A DNA stretch of 64,000 nt from Streptomyces flavofungini (GTDB taxonomy: Bacteria; Actinomycetota; Actinomycetes; Streptomycetales; Streptomycetaceae), in assembly GCF_030388665.1 (NCBI RefSeq), contig NZ_CP128846.1:8838001-8902000 (forward strand), given 5' to 3'. Every line of letters begins with the position of its first letter. The first letter of the stretch is position 1. A program made the translations under genes and the position numbers. Positions 8,806-16,947 of this stretch are shown in pieces. The notes below the pieces were generated by a model. It was not told where the DNA came from. It did not search any database and saw only the letters and a program-made list of their open reading frames with translations.

Positions 8806-9426
8806 ATGGACATCGTGATCCCGCTCTTCGACCGCTTCGAACCGCTCGACGCGATCGGACCGTACGAGATCCTGGCCCATGTCCCCGACGCCACGGTGCG
8901 TTTCGTAGCCCCCGAGCCCGGTCTGGTGCAGGACGTCCTCGGCTCCCTGCCGGTGCACGTCCCGACCCGGTACTCCGAGGTGGAGCGCTGCGACGTCCTG
9001 CTGATCCCCGGCGGCGGAGGCGCCTGGACCGTGGCGGACGATCCCGAGTTCCTGGACTGGGTCCGCCGCATGCACGAGGGCACCCGCTTCACCACCTCCG
9101 TCTGCACCGGCGCCCTCGTGCTCGCCGCCGCGGGGCTCCTGGACGGCCTGACCGTCACCAGCCACTGGGGCGTCATCGACGAACTGCGGTCGTACGGGGC
9201 CGTCTACACCCCCGAGCGGATCGTCCGCCACGACCGGATCGTCACCTCGGCCGGGGTGTCCGCCGGCATCGACATGGCGATCCGGCTGGCCGCGCTGCTC
9301 AGCGACGACACCACCGCCCAGGCGATCCAGCTCTACACCGAGTACGACCCGCAGCCCCCGTTCGACACCGGCTCGGTCGCCAAGGCCCCGGCCGAGGTGC
9401 TCGAACGGGCTCGCAACCTGACCTGA
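8806..9426 (+). CDS. DJ-1/PfpI-family protein
   Basis: A 206-residue member of the glutamine-amidotransferase-like class I fold. The nucleophile elbow is visible as TTSVCTGALVLAAAGLLDG (Cys near residue 102), followed by TSHWG with the candidate His. IPGGGGAWTV contains the conserved glycine loop. Such proteins include isonitrile hydratases and AraC-partner domains; no DNA-binding domain is fused here. The start is ATG at 8806 with TAGGA eight bases upstream; another ATG nine bases earlier is possible. Confidence 0.85.
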   Translation: MDIVIPLFDRFEPLDAIGPYEILAHVPDATVRFVAPEPGLVQDVLGSLPVHVPTRYSEVERCDVLLIPGGGGAWTVADDPEFLDWVRRMHEGTRFTTSVCTGALVLAAAGLLDGLTVTSHWGVIDELRSYGAVYTPERIVRHDRIVTSAGVSAGIDMAIRLAALLSDDTTAQAIQLYTEYDPQPPFDTGSVAKAPAEVLERARNLT

Positions 9427-9464
9427 GGCCCGGCCCGTTGCCGGGACGCCGGGACGCCGCCCGG

Positions 9465-9710
9465 ATCTTTGTGGCTTCGGCCCGGGCGTTCGAGGACAGC
9501 GATCCCCTGGGCGTGCGCTCCGAGGTCGGTGACGTCGCCGGACTGCGGCCACTGGAGCGGCCCTTCGATGTCGCCCTGGGCGTGCCGTTGCTCAACTGCG
9601 CGCCGTACATCGCCGCCATGGAGCGGACGTGCCGCAACGTCCACCGGAGTTCGAAGCCCTGCGGCGAGTTCTTCCTACGCGCCCTGACGCCCGCATACCG
9701 CTTCGACGGC
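9465..9710 (+). pseudogene. Remnant of a SAM methyltransferase
   Basis: One frame reads VGDVAGLRPLERPFDVALGV, then PLLNCAPYIAAMERTCRNVH and SSKPCGEFF. This resembles the motif II-III segment of class I methyltransferases (FDV..G..LLNYA...L..MCR.IHRSLKPGGRF). The N-terminal motif I is missing, the KPGG loop has become KPCG, and downstream sequence does not continue the domain. I read it as a decayed gene fragment; the match is from memory of the family. Confidence 0.4.
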
Positions 9711-9912
9711 CCGCCCCGAGAGGCCTCTGCGCGGCACCACCTCCATGGGGGGTGGTGCTGAGTGCACCCCCGAACTGGTTGGTAGCGCGCCTGCCACCGC
9801 CGCCGCTCCTGCCTACCTTCATAGGTACCGCCGCACGCACGGGAATCGCGGCACGGAGGCAGGGCACGGACTGCGGCGCGGGTGCGCGCGGCCGACGACC
9901 GAAGGGGCAGTG

Positions 9913-11487
9913 ATGGGTACCAGGGACGAGCAGGCGCGACGCACCGTTCTGCGGGCCGCGACGATCACGGGCGCCGACAAGGCGGACTGGCTGCCGAACG
10001 GTCCGGTGCGCGTCACCCCCACCGATCCGCGCTACGCCCACCTGACCGCGCGGGGCGCGAGCAACCACTTCCGGGGGCGGCCCGAGCAGGTCTACCTGGT
10101 CGGTACGACGGCCCAAGTGGTGGGCGCCGTACAGGAGTCGGTGCGGGCGGGCGCCCGGCTCGCCGTGCGCAGCGGCGGGCACTGCTTCGAGGACTTCGTC
10201 GACCACCCCGAGGTGCGGGCCGTCATCGACATGTCGCCCATGCGGGAGGTGTCGTTCGACGGCGCGCGCCGCGCCTTCGTCGTGGAGGCCGGGGCGACGC
10301 TGGGGGAGGTGTACCGGAAGCTGTACCTCGGCTGGGGCGTGACGCTGCCCGCCGGATACCACCCCGAGGTGGGCGTGGGCGGACACGTCCCCGGCGGCGG
10401 CTACGGGCCGCTGTGCCGCCTGCACGGCCTCGTCAGCGACTACCTGTACGCCGTGGAGGTCGTCGTCGTGGACCGGCACGGCGAGGCCCGCGCGGTGGTG
10501 GCGAGCCGGGAGCAGGACGACCCGAACCGTGAGCTGTGGTGGGCCCACGCCGGTGGCGGGGGCGGGAACTTCGGCGTCGTCACCCGCATGTGGTTCCGCT
10601 CGCCCGACGCGACCCGCGACACCGACCCCGCCCACATGCTGCCCACCCCCACCCGGACCGCCCTGACCTTCACGGCGGACTGGAGCTGGGAGGGCATGGA
10701 CGAGGAGCACTTCGCCCGCTTGGTGCGCAACCACGGCGAGTGGGCCGAGCGCCACCGGGGCGCCGACGACCCGCAGGCCGCGCTGTACGCCGAGTTCGCC
10801 CTGACCCGAAGGGCGGCCGGGGCGCACCTGATGCTCGGCCAGGTCACCGCCGAGCCCGGCACGGACCGACGGCTCCTCGACGGCTTCCTCGGCGCGGTGA
10901 GCGCGGGGACCCACCGGCCCGCCAAGCTGAACGTCCAGCGGCTGCCCTGGCTCACCGCCGCGCTGCGCGGCTCGGGCGAGGCCGTGGGGGACTGGCACAT
11001 CAAGATCAAGTCGGCGTTCCTGCGCCGGTGTCTCACCGACCGTCAGGTGGCCGTCCTGCACCGCCACCTCACCCGCGCCGACACCGACGTGGTCGGGGGC
11101 AGCGTCGTCCTCAACACCTACGGCGGCGCCGTCAACACGCCGTCCCCCACCGCGACGGCCATGCCCCACCGCGACTCCGCCCTGAAGCTGTCCTGCCTCG
11201 CCTCCTGGGCCGACCCGCAGCGGGAGTCCGCGTACCTGGCATGGATCCGCGCCTGCTACCGGGACCTGTTCGCCGACACTGGCGGCGTCCCCGTACCCGG
11301 CGAGCACGCCGACGGCAGCTTCATCAACTACCCCGACACCGACCTCGCCGACCCCCGCTGGAACACCTCGGGCACGCCCTGGCAGACCCTTTACCACAAG
11401 GCCAACCACGCCCGCCTGGGCGCGGTCAAGGCGCAGTGGGACCCGCGTGACGTCTTCCGCCACGCGCTGTCGGTCCGGGCGGCGTGA
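9913..11487 (+). CDS. FAD-linked oxidase, BBE-like, bicovalent flavin
   Basis: A 524-residue oxidase of the PCMH/berberine-bridge-enzyme group. The FAD-binding domain is at the N-terminus; RSGGHCFEDF supplies the His for 8-alpha-histidyl flavin and GPLCRLHGL the Cys for 6-S-cysteinyl attachment, so bicovalent FAD is expected, as in AknOx or GilR. The C-terminal FINYPDTDL...WDPRDVFRH is the BBE substrate-domain end. No signal peptide is evident. ATG at 9913 has GAAGGGG upstream. Such enzymes oxidise sugars, lactols or alcohols; the substrate is unknown and the gene stands alone. Confidence 0.88.
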   Translation: MGTRDEQARRTVLRAATITGADKADWLPNGPVRVTPTDPRYAHLTARGASNHFRGRPEQVYLVGTTAQVVGAVQESVRAGARLAVRSGGHCFEDFVDHPEVRAVIDMSPMREVSFDGARRAFVVEAGATLGEVYRKLYLGWGVTLPAGYHPEVGVGGHVPGGGYGPLCRLHGLVSDYLYAVEVVVVDRHGEARAVVASREQDDPNRELWWAHAGGGGGNFGVVTRMWFRSPDATRDTDPAHMLPTPTRTALTFTADWSWEGMDEEHFARLVRNHGEWAERHRGADDPQAALYAEFALTRRAAGAHLMLGQVTAEPGTDRRLLDGFLGAVSAGTHRPAKLNVQRLPWLTAALRGSGEAVGDWHIKIKSAFLRRCLTDRQVAVLHRHLTRADTDVVGGSVVLNTYGGAVNTPSPTATAMPHRDSALKLSCLASWADPQRESAYLAWIRACYRDLFADTGGVPVPGEHADGSFINYPDTDLADPRWNTSGTPWQTLYHKANHARLGAVKAQWDPRDVFRHALSVRAA

Positions 11488-11704
11488 GCGCGGAGGCTCG
11501 CGTGCGGGCCGCGCACTCCTTCGGGCCGGAAGCCCGCGCGGGCCGGAAGTCGGGCCGCCGATCGGATGGTCTCGACTTTGGATACGCCGCGGAGAACCGA
11601 TGGCTGATGATCGGGCCCCCGTCCGGCGCCGAGGCTTGAGGTGTTCCGGAGGCGTCGCGCGGACGCTGCGGAACGCGACCTGTTGGCGACGGTGGGAGTG
11701 CGTG

Positions 11705-13033
11705 ATGCGCGAGGAAGCGATGACGAGAGGGACGTTCCTGGCGGGGACGGCGGCGGTGGGCGCGGGGGCCCTCGTGGGCACGGCGCTGACCGGGCAGGCG
11801 GGCGCCGTCGCGGGCCCGGGGGCCGGCCCGCACCCGGCCTCGGCGCCGGACGCGCGGGCCGGTGCGCACCCGGAGGACGTCCTGACCGGCGCGCGGACGG
11901 CGACCGGCGGCCGCGGCCTGGTCCACCGCGGCGTCATGTACGAGTGCGAGGACGGCGAGAGCCGCCACACGGGCTGGCACCGCGCCCGGATGCGGTCCGA
12001 CATGCGGGCCATCAGGCACGACCTGCACGCGAACTCGGTCGTCGCCTTCGGCACCGGTGTCGAGCGCCTGACCGCCACCGCCGAGGAGGCGGTCGAGCAC
12101 GGGATGCACGTGTGGCTCCAGCCGCGCATGGCAGACGTCCCCGAGCACGAGATCCTCGACCACCTGGCCGAGACCGGCAGGCAGGCAGAGCTGCTGCGCC
12201 GCCGGGGCGCGCGGGTGTACCTGAGCGTGGGCTGTGAGTTCGTCCTGTTCGTGCCGGGCATCGTCCCCGGGGCGAACGCGGTCGAACGGGTCGCGAACAT
12301 GCAGAAGGGCAACTGGGACCCGGTGGCGGCGCAGCGCAAGCTGACGCGGTTCATCGGCCTGGCCGCGAAGACCGGCCGCCGCGTCTTCCACGGCCCGCTG
12401 ACCTACGGCTCCGCGCACGGCGACCGGGTCGACTGGGACCTCTTCGACCTCGTCGGCGTCAACTACTACTCGTACTTCGCCGACCCTCGGGGCTACGTCA
12501 AGGAGCTGGCCCCGTACCGGAAGTGGGGCAAGCCCGTCGCCATCACGGAGTGCGGCACCTGCACCTTCGAGGGCGCGCCCGACGCGGGCGGCATGGGCTG
12601 GGACGTGGTCGACTACAGCAAGCCCGAGCCGGAGATCCGCAAGGGTGTGCGGCGCAGCGAACCCACCCAGGCGCAGTACCTCGGGCAGGTCCTGAACGTG
12701 TTCGAGCAGATGGACCTGCACGCAGCGATGGTGTACCAGTTCGTCACCTCCGACGCCCCGCACCGGCGCGCACGCCGCCACGACCTCGACATCGCCAGCT
12801 ACAGCCTCACCAAGGCCATCTGGAGGACGAAGGACGCCCCGACGGCGCGGTGGCACTGGGAGCCGAAGGAGTCGTTCCACGCCGTGTCACGGCACTTCGC
12901 CCACGCCGAGCGCAAGGAGCAGGGGCGGCGCGAGGAGGGCGGCGGGGCCTGGCGGGCCGGGCGGCGTCAGGCCGGATCCGGCAGCGCGTGGGCGAGCAGG
13001 ACCTCGGCCGCCGCGCGCGCGTGGCGGCCGTAG
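11705..13033 (+). CDS. Secreted TIM-barrel-like protein (often misnamed abortive infection protein)
   Basis: About 442 residues. A hydrophobic Ala/Gly-rich N-terminus (TFLAGTAAVGAGALVG) suggests export. The core resembles a glycoside-hydrolase-type barrel: VYLSVGCEFVLFVPGIVPG, VDWDLFDLVGVNYYSY and PVAITECGTC, where the Glu of ITECG sits where a retaining nucleophile would. The family is often labelled abortive phage infection protein in databases, without support that I know of. ATG at 11705 follows GGGAG; ATG at 11720 is possible. The last 67 bp overlap the convergent TetR gene, and the C-terminal 40 residues are low-complexity, so the end may be non-conserved read-through. Confidence 0.7.
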   Translation: MREEAMTRGTFLAGTAAVGAGALVGTALTGQAGAVAGPGAGPHPASAPDARAGAHPEDVLTGARTATGGRGLVHRGVMYECEDGESRHTGWHRARMRSDMRAIRHDLHANSVVAFGTGVERLTATAEEAVEHGMHVWLQPRMADVPEHEILDHLAETGRQAELLRRRGARVYLSVGCEFVLFVPGIVPGANAVERVANMQKGNWDPVAAQRKLTRFIGLAAKTGRRVFHGPLTYGSAHGDRVDWDLFDLVGVNYYSYFADPRGYVKELAPYRKWGKPVAITECGTCTFEGAPDAGGMGWDVVDYSKPEPEIRKGVRRSEPTQAQYLGQVLNVFEQMDLHAAMVYQFVTSDAPHRRARRHDLDIASYSLTKAIWRTKDAPTARWHWEPKESFHAVSRHFAHAERKEQGRREEGGGAWRAGRRQAGSGSAWASRTSAAARAWRP

Positions 13034-13590
13034 TCCGCCTCGCCGAGGACCATGGCGCGGCTGGCCGCCCCGTCCGCGAGGGTCACCAACTGCTCGGCGA
13101 GGGCCGCGGGTTCGCGGCAGCCCAGCTCCGTCACCAGCGCGGTGACGAGCTCCACCATCCGCAGCTTCTGCGCGCGGGCGTAGGCGTGGACCGCGTCCTG
13201 CGGGTCGGGGAACTCCGCGGCGGCGTCGATGAAGGGGCATCCGCGGACCGGGGCCGCGCCCGCTGGAGCCGCGTCCGCCGGAGCCGGGTCGAAGAGGCCG
13301 AGGACCCGCTCCCTCGGCGGGATGTCCTCGCGGGTCAGGACGGCCTCCAGCGTGGCCCCCGATGACGCGAGGTCCTGGAGGTGGGCGATGACCAGATCGG
13401 CCTTGGTCCGGAAGTGCGCGTAGAGCGTGCGCTTGGAGACCGGCGCCTCCTCCGCGACCTGCTCCATGCCGGTCGCGTTGATCCCCTGGACCGCGAACAG
13501 CCGGGCGGCGGCCGCCAGGACGCGCTCTCGTCCGCCGCGCCCCCGCCCCTGAGGTGTCGCGGCCGTCGATGCCGCAGTCGTCGTACCCAT
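12967..13590 (-). CDS. TetR-family repressor (divergent from nitroreductase)
   Basis: A 207-residue regulator with HTH ATGMEQVAEEAPVSKRTLYAHFRTKADLV near residues 39-67 and a helical effector domain containing GCPFIDAAAEFPDP, a block seen in TetR proteins of the YcdC/AcrR-like group. ATG at 13590 is chosen over a TTG six bases upstream. It is divergent from the nitroreductase with a 99-bp gap containing two related palindromes, one overlapping its own start, which implies autoregulation. Confidence 0.87.
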   Translation of the reverse strand: MGTTTAASTAATPQGRGRGGRERVLAAAARLFAVQGINATGMEQVAEEAPVSKRTLYAHFRTKADLVIAHLQDLASSGATLEAVLTREDIPPRERVLGLFDPAPADAAPAGAAPVRGCPFIDAAAEFPDPQDAVHAYARAQKLRMVELVTALVTELGCREPAALAEQLVTLADGAASRAMVLGEADYGRHARAAAEVLLAHALPDPA

Positions 13591-13595
13591 CCACA

Positions 13596-13667
13596 AAGTA
13601 TACGTCCGCGTTTACATCGAGGGGGTGGCTTGCTAGGGTCCGGCCATGTAAACGCATCCGTTTACAT
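13596..13667. promoter_or_regulatory. Pair of TetR operators upstream of nitroreductase
   Basis: A perfect inverted repeat at 13646-13667 has 9-bp arms ATGTAAACG and CGTTTACAT separated by CATC. A weaker copy at 13596-13617 has AAGTATACG and CGTTTACAT separated by TCCG. Centres are 50 bp apart. They flank the divergent promoters and are the likely sites of the adjacent TetR protein. Confidence 0.7.
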
Positions 13668-13689
13668 TGGTCCCGTCGAGGAGTGAGGC

Positions 13690-14379
13690 ATGAGTACGTC
13701 GATCCCCACCGAGCTGAGCGGGTGCGCGGAGAAGCTGATACGCGCCCGGCACGCGACCCGCGCCTTCCGGCCGGAAGCCGTGCCCGAGGACACGATCCGC
13801 GCGATCTTCTCGCTGGCCGGTGCCGCGCCGTCCAACTCCAACGCGCAGCCCTGGCGGGTGGAGGTGGCGAGCGGCGCGGCACGGGACCGCCTCGCGGACG
13901 CCCTGCGGGCGGCCCACGCCGCACGGCGCACCTCGGTCGACGTCCCGTACTCCGAGGACATGTACGCCCCGGTGCACCAGGAGCGCCGGGCGGCGTTCGG
14001 CGCCGACCTGTACGGAGCCCTCGGCATCCGCCCCGACGACCACGCGGCACGGGCGGCCTACGACGCCCGGAGCCTCGGCTTCTACGACGCCCCGCACGCC
14101 GCGTTCCTGTTCGTCACCGGGGACGGCGGCCCGCGCCTCGCCGCCGACGTCGGCGCGTACCTGCAGACGCTGCTCCTGGCGATGACCGCGTACGGAGTGG
14201 CGAGTTGCCCGCAAGGGCTGCTGAGTTTCTACGCCGACACGGTCCGCGCCGAACTCGGCGTCACCGAGGGGAAGCTGCTCGTCGGCGTCTCCTTCGGCTA
14301 CGCCGACGAGGCCGCGCCGGTGAACCGCTTCACGACTCCGCGGGCCGCGCTCGAAGCGGTCACGACCTTCCACCACTAG
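13690..14379 (+). CDS. Nitroreductase-family FMN oxidoreductase
   Basis: A 229-residue cytoplasmic enzyme. HATRAFRPEAVPEDTIRAIFSLAGAAPSNSNAQPW carries the FMN phosphate-binding Arg and the PSNSNAQPW loop. GAYLQTLLLAMTAYGVASCPQG is the dimer-interface/FMN segment. The C-terminal NRFTTPRA closes the fold. It is expected to reduce nitro, quinone or enone compounds with NAD(P)H. ATG follows GAGGAGTGAGGC. It is induced, by inference, when the divergent TetR releases the palindromes upstream. Confidence 0.88.
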   Translation: MSTSIPTELSGCAEKLIRARHATRAFRPEAVPEDTIRAIFSLAGAAPSNSNAQPWRVEVASGAARDRLADALRAAHAARRTSVDVPYSEDMYAPVHQERRAAFGADLYGALGIRPDDHAARAAYDARSLGFYDAPHAAFLFVTGDGGPRLAADVGAYLQTLLLAMTAYGVASCPQGLLSFYADTVRAELGVTEGKLLVGVSFGYADEAAPVNRFTTPRAALEAVTTFHH

Positions 14380-14448
14380 GGAGTTCGGGCCGCCGATAGC
14401 CTCTGCCACCCGGCGTGCGGACCGGCATGGGCGTGCGGACCCGCCCTC

Positions 14449-14676
14449 TCACCCGGGCGTGTAGAGGTACCGCTGCCCCGGCGGGCAGCCCGCGCTGCGC
14501 CCCGCGTCCGTCACCAGGACGTGCTGGTACTGGGGCGCCGGCGTGCACGGGGGCATCGCCCGTACGCCGGACCGCCAGCGCAGGCGCGCGACCACCCCCG
14601 TCCAAGGGTCGACCGGCCGCGGCTGCCCGTCGGCGCGTACCTCGGCATCGTCGACGAGAACGTGGCCACGTGCCAC
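14449..14676 (-). CDS. Small hypothetical protein downstream of glutaminase
   Basis: A 75-residue frame from GTG at 14676, 73 bp beyond the glutaminase stop on the same strand. Its codons end in G/C with coding-like regularity and it contains VDPWTGVVARLRWRSG and a Cys pair with CPPGQRYLYTPG at the C-terminus. The ribosome site is weak and I recognise no family. An in-frame stop just upstream excludes a longer protein. Confidence 0.35.
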   Translation of the reverse strand: MARGHVLVDDAEVRADGQPRPVDPWTGVVARLRWRSGVRAMPPCTPAPQYQHVLVTDAGRSAGCPPGQRYLYTPG

Positions 14677-14749
14677 CGCACCCGCGACGCCCTCGCCGGC
14701 GGGTTTCTCTCCCGCGGGTCACCTCGTCGGAGTGTGCGGACGAGGCGGA

Positions 14750-15673
14750 TCAGAAGACGGAGAGGCCCGTGAGGGTGGTGAAGCGGTCCAGTGCGGCCAC
14801 CCCCGCCACCGAGTTGCCGCGCTGGTCGAGGCCGGGGCTCCAGACGCAGACGGTGCAGCGGCCGGGGACGACCGCGATGATGCCGCCGCCGACCCCGCTC
14901 TTGCCCGGCAGGCCCACGCGGTGCGCGAAGTCGCCCGCGGCGTCGTAGGTGCCGCAGGTCAGCATGACCGCGTTGACCTGCTTGGCCTGGCTGCGGGTGA
15001 GGAGCGTGGAGCCGTCGGACCGTATGCCGTGGCGGGCCAGGAACCCGGCGGCGCGGGCCAGGTCGGCGCAGGACGCTTCGATGGAGCACTGGCGGAAGTA
15101 CTGGTCGAGGAGCGTGGGCACCGGATTGGTGATGTTGCCGTACGACGCCATGAAGTGGGCGAGGGCGGCGTTGCGGTCGCCGTGCGCCGTTTCGGACGCG
15201 AGCACCGCCTCGTCGAAGTCGAGACGGTCGTTGCCGGACTCGGCGCGCAGGAAGGCGCGGAGCGTACCGGCCGCGTCGCCGGTGAGGCTCTGCAGCCGGT
15301 CGGTGACGACGAGCGCGCCCGCGTTGATGAACGGATTGCGGGGGATGCCGTTCTCGTACTCCAACTGCACCAGGGAGTTGAACGGGTTGCCCGACGGCTC
15401 CCGGCCGACGTGCTCCCACAGCAGGTCGCCGTCCAGCGAGAGGTCGAGGGCCAGGGTGAAGGCCTTGGTGATGGACTGGGTGGAGAAGGGACGCTGCCAG
15501 TCACCGACGCCGTACACCGTGCCGTCGAGCTCGGCGACGGCCATCCCGAAGTGCCGCGGGTCGGCCGAGGCGAGCGCCGGGATGTAGTCGGCGGGGCGGC
15601 CACGGCCCGGCAGGGCCTGGATCTCGGTGGCGATGCGGTCCAGGACGGGCTGAAGGGACGATGGCACGGGCAC
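14750..15673 (-). CDS. glsA: Glutaminase A
   Basis: A 307-residue serine-dependent beta-lactamase-fold glutaminase, converting glutamine to glutamate and ammonia. FSTQSITK holds the Ser-x-x-Lys catalytic pair (near residue 64), followed by NPFNSLVQLEYENGIPRNPFINAGAL, the classic substrate-binding segment. GKSGVGGGI is the family's C-terminal KSG-type loop. The length is exactly that of bacterial GlsA. GTG at 15673 follows CCGGAG. It is a single gene, or leads a two-gene unit with the small frame downstream. Confidence 0.95.
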   Translation of the reverse strand: MPVPSSLQPVLDRIATEIQALPGRGRPADYIPALASADPRHFGMAVAELDGTVYGVGDWQRPFSTQSITKAFTLALDLSLDGDLLWEHVGREPSGNPFNSLVQLEYENGIPRNPFINAGALVVTDRLQSLTGDAAGTLRAFLRAESGNDRLDFDEAVLASETAHGDRNAALAHFMASYGNITNPVPTLLDQYFRQCSIEASCADLARAAGFLARHGIRSDGSTLLTRSQAKQVNAVMLTCGTYDAAGDFAHRVGLPGKSGVGGGIIAVVPGRCTVCVWSPGLDQRGNSVAGVAALDRFTTLTGLSVF

Positions 15674-15857
15674 TTGCTCCGGTTTCGCGCGGTATACGGG
15701 GGTGTCCGGAGTACCTTAAGGCAGGCGAGCGGTGCCGATGATCAGGGCCCGGGGCGAGGTCGTACGACGCTTCGCCGCCCGAGGGGGCGACGCCCCGTCC
15801 GACCGCCTGCAGAGGAAGTCGGCCCGGACCCGGCCAGCCGCTCATGGGGAGGCCGTG

Positions 15858-16883
15858 TCAGTGGGAGCTCAGCCGTGCCCTGGCCAGGGTGAGCGCGGCT
15901 GCTGTCGGAGGCACCCCGGTGCGACGCGCGTGCTCGATGACCGTGGCCACGCGCTCCCCGACCTGACGGACCCGCTGCTCGGTCCGGGCGTCGTCATGGT
16001 GGCGCAGCCGCTCCTCCAGGAAGACCAGACCGCCCGCGTTCACGCAGAAGTCGGGTGCGTACAGGACGCCGCGGGCCTCCAGCGCGGCGGCGTGCTCGGG
16101 GGCCGCGAGCACGTTGTTGGCACCGCCCGCGATGATCCGGCAGCGCAGCCGCGGCAGCGTACGGTCGTCGACGACGCCCCCGAGGGCACACGGGGCGAGG
16201 ACGTCGCACGCGGTGAGCGCCGCGGCCGCCGGGTCGACGACGCGCGCGCCCACGCTCCGGGCGACGGCGTCCGCGCGCCCGGGGTCGACGTCGGACACCA
16301 GCAACTCCGCGTCCTGCGCCGCCAGGAGACGGGCGAGCGCGGCACCCACGTTGCCCACGCCCTGCACGCACACGCGGACACCCCGCAGGCCGCCGTCGCC
16401 GCCGGTGGCGCGCAGACAGGCCCGGATCCCCTCCAGGACGCCGAGTGCCGTCATGGGGGAGGGGTCGCCGTCCGCGCAGACCGGCGCGGCCTCGGTGCCG
16501 ATCACCTTCAGGTCGGCCTGCGTGGTGCCGACGTCGTTGACGGGGATGAAACGCCCGCCGAGGGTGGCGACGAAGCGGCCGTGGGCACGCAGCAGTGCCT
16601 CTGTCTTGTCGCGTGCCGGATCGCCGAGGACGACGCTCCAGCCGCCGCCGAGGTCGAGGCCCGCGGCCGCGGCCTTGAGGGTCATGGCCCGGGCGAGGCG
16701 CAGGCCGTCTTCGAGGGCTGCGGTCTCACTCGCGTACGCGTGCATGCGGACGCCGCCGAGGGCGGGACCGAGGGTGGTGTCGTGCAGGACGACGAGAGAA
16801 CGCAGCCCCGTCCGGGCGTCCTGGTGGAAGAGCACCTGCTCGAAGCCGCCGGACCGCAGCCTTTCGAAGATCGTGGAGGTCAT
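15858..16883 (-). CDS. Leu/Val dehydrogenase-like protein lacking catalytic Lys
   Basis: A 341-residue member of the Glu/Leu/Phe/Val dehydrogenase family. The N-terminal catalytic domain has GPALGGVRM and LKAAAAGLDLGGG; the C-terminal NAD domain has VQGVGNVGAALARLL. Substrate-binding Lys70 and catalytic Asp117 (VNDVGTT) are kept. The lysine that activates water (Lys80 in Bacillus LeuDH, in GGGK) is Trp82 here (GGGWSVV; codon TGG on the coding strand), so normal oxidative deamination is doubtful. ATG at 16883 has only a weak ribosome site. An IS element begins 65 bp upstream and may have cut off the native promoter. Confidence 0.8.
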   Translation of the reverse strand: MTSTIFERLRSGGFEQVLFHQDARTGLRSLVVLHDTTLGPALGGVRMHAYASETAALEDGLRLARAMTLKAAAAGLDLGGGWSVVLGDPARDKTEALLRAHGRFVATLGGRFIPVNDVGTTQADLKVIGTEAAPVCADGDPSPMTALGVLEGIRACLRATGGDGGLRGVRVCVQGVGNVGAALARLLAAQDAELLVSDVDPGRADAVARSVGARVVDPAAAALTACDVLAPCALGGVVDDRTLPRLRCRIIAGGANNVLAAPEHAAALEARGVLYAPDFCVNAGGLVFLEERLRHHDDARTEQRVRQVGERVATVIEHARRTGVPPTAAALTLARARLSSH

Positions 16884-16947
16884 CCGGCCATCGTGGCAGC
16901 GGCCACTGACAACTGGGTGCGGGCCGCAGGTGCGTTGGCCGCGCCCT

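Noticed and set aside
9592..12354. 920-codon minus-strand frame
   Set aside because: Antisense to the flavin oxidase and the secreted protein; its translation has no recognisable domain and unnatural composition.
11705..13033. Phage-defence (abortive infection) role suggested by the common database label
   Set aside because: The sequence looks like an exported barrel enzyme; no toxin, nuclease or membrane-pore motif supports phage defence.
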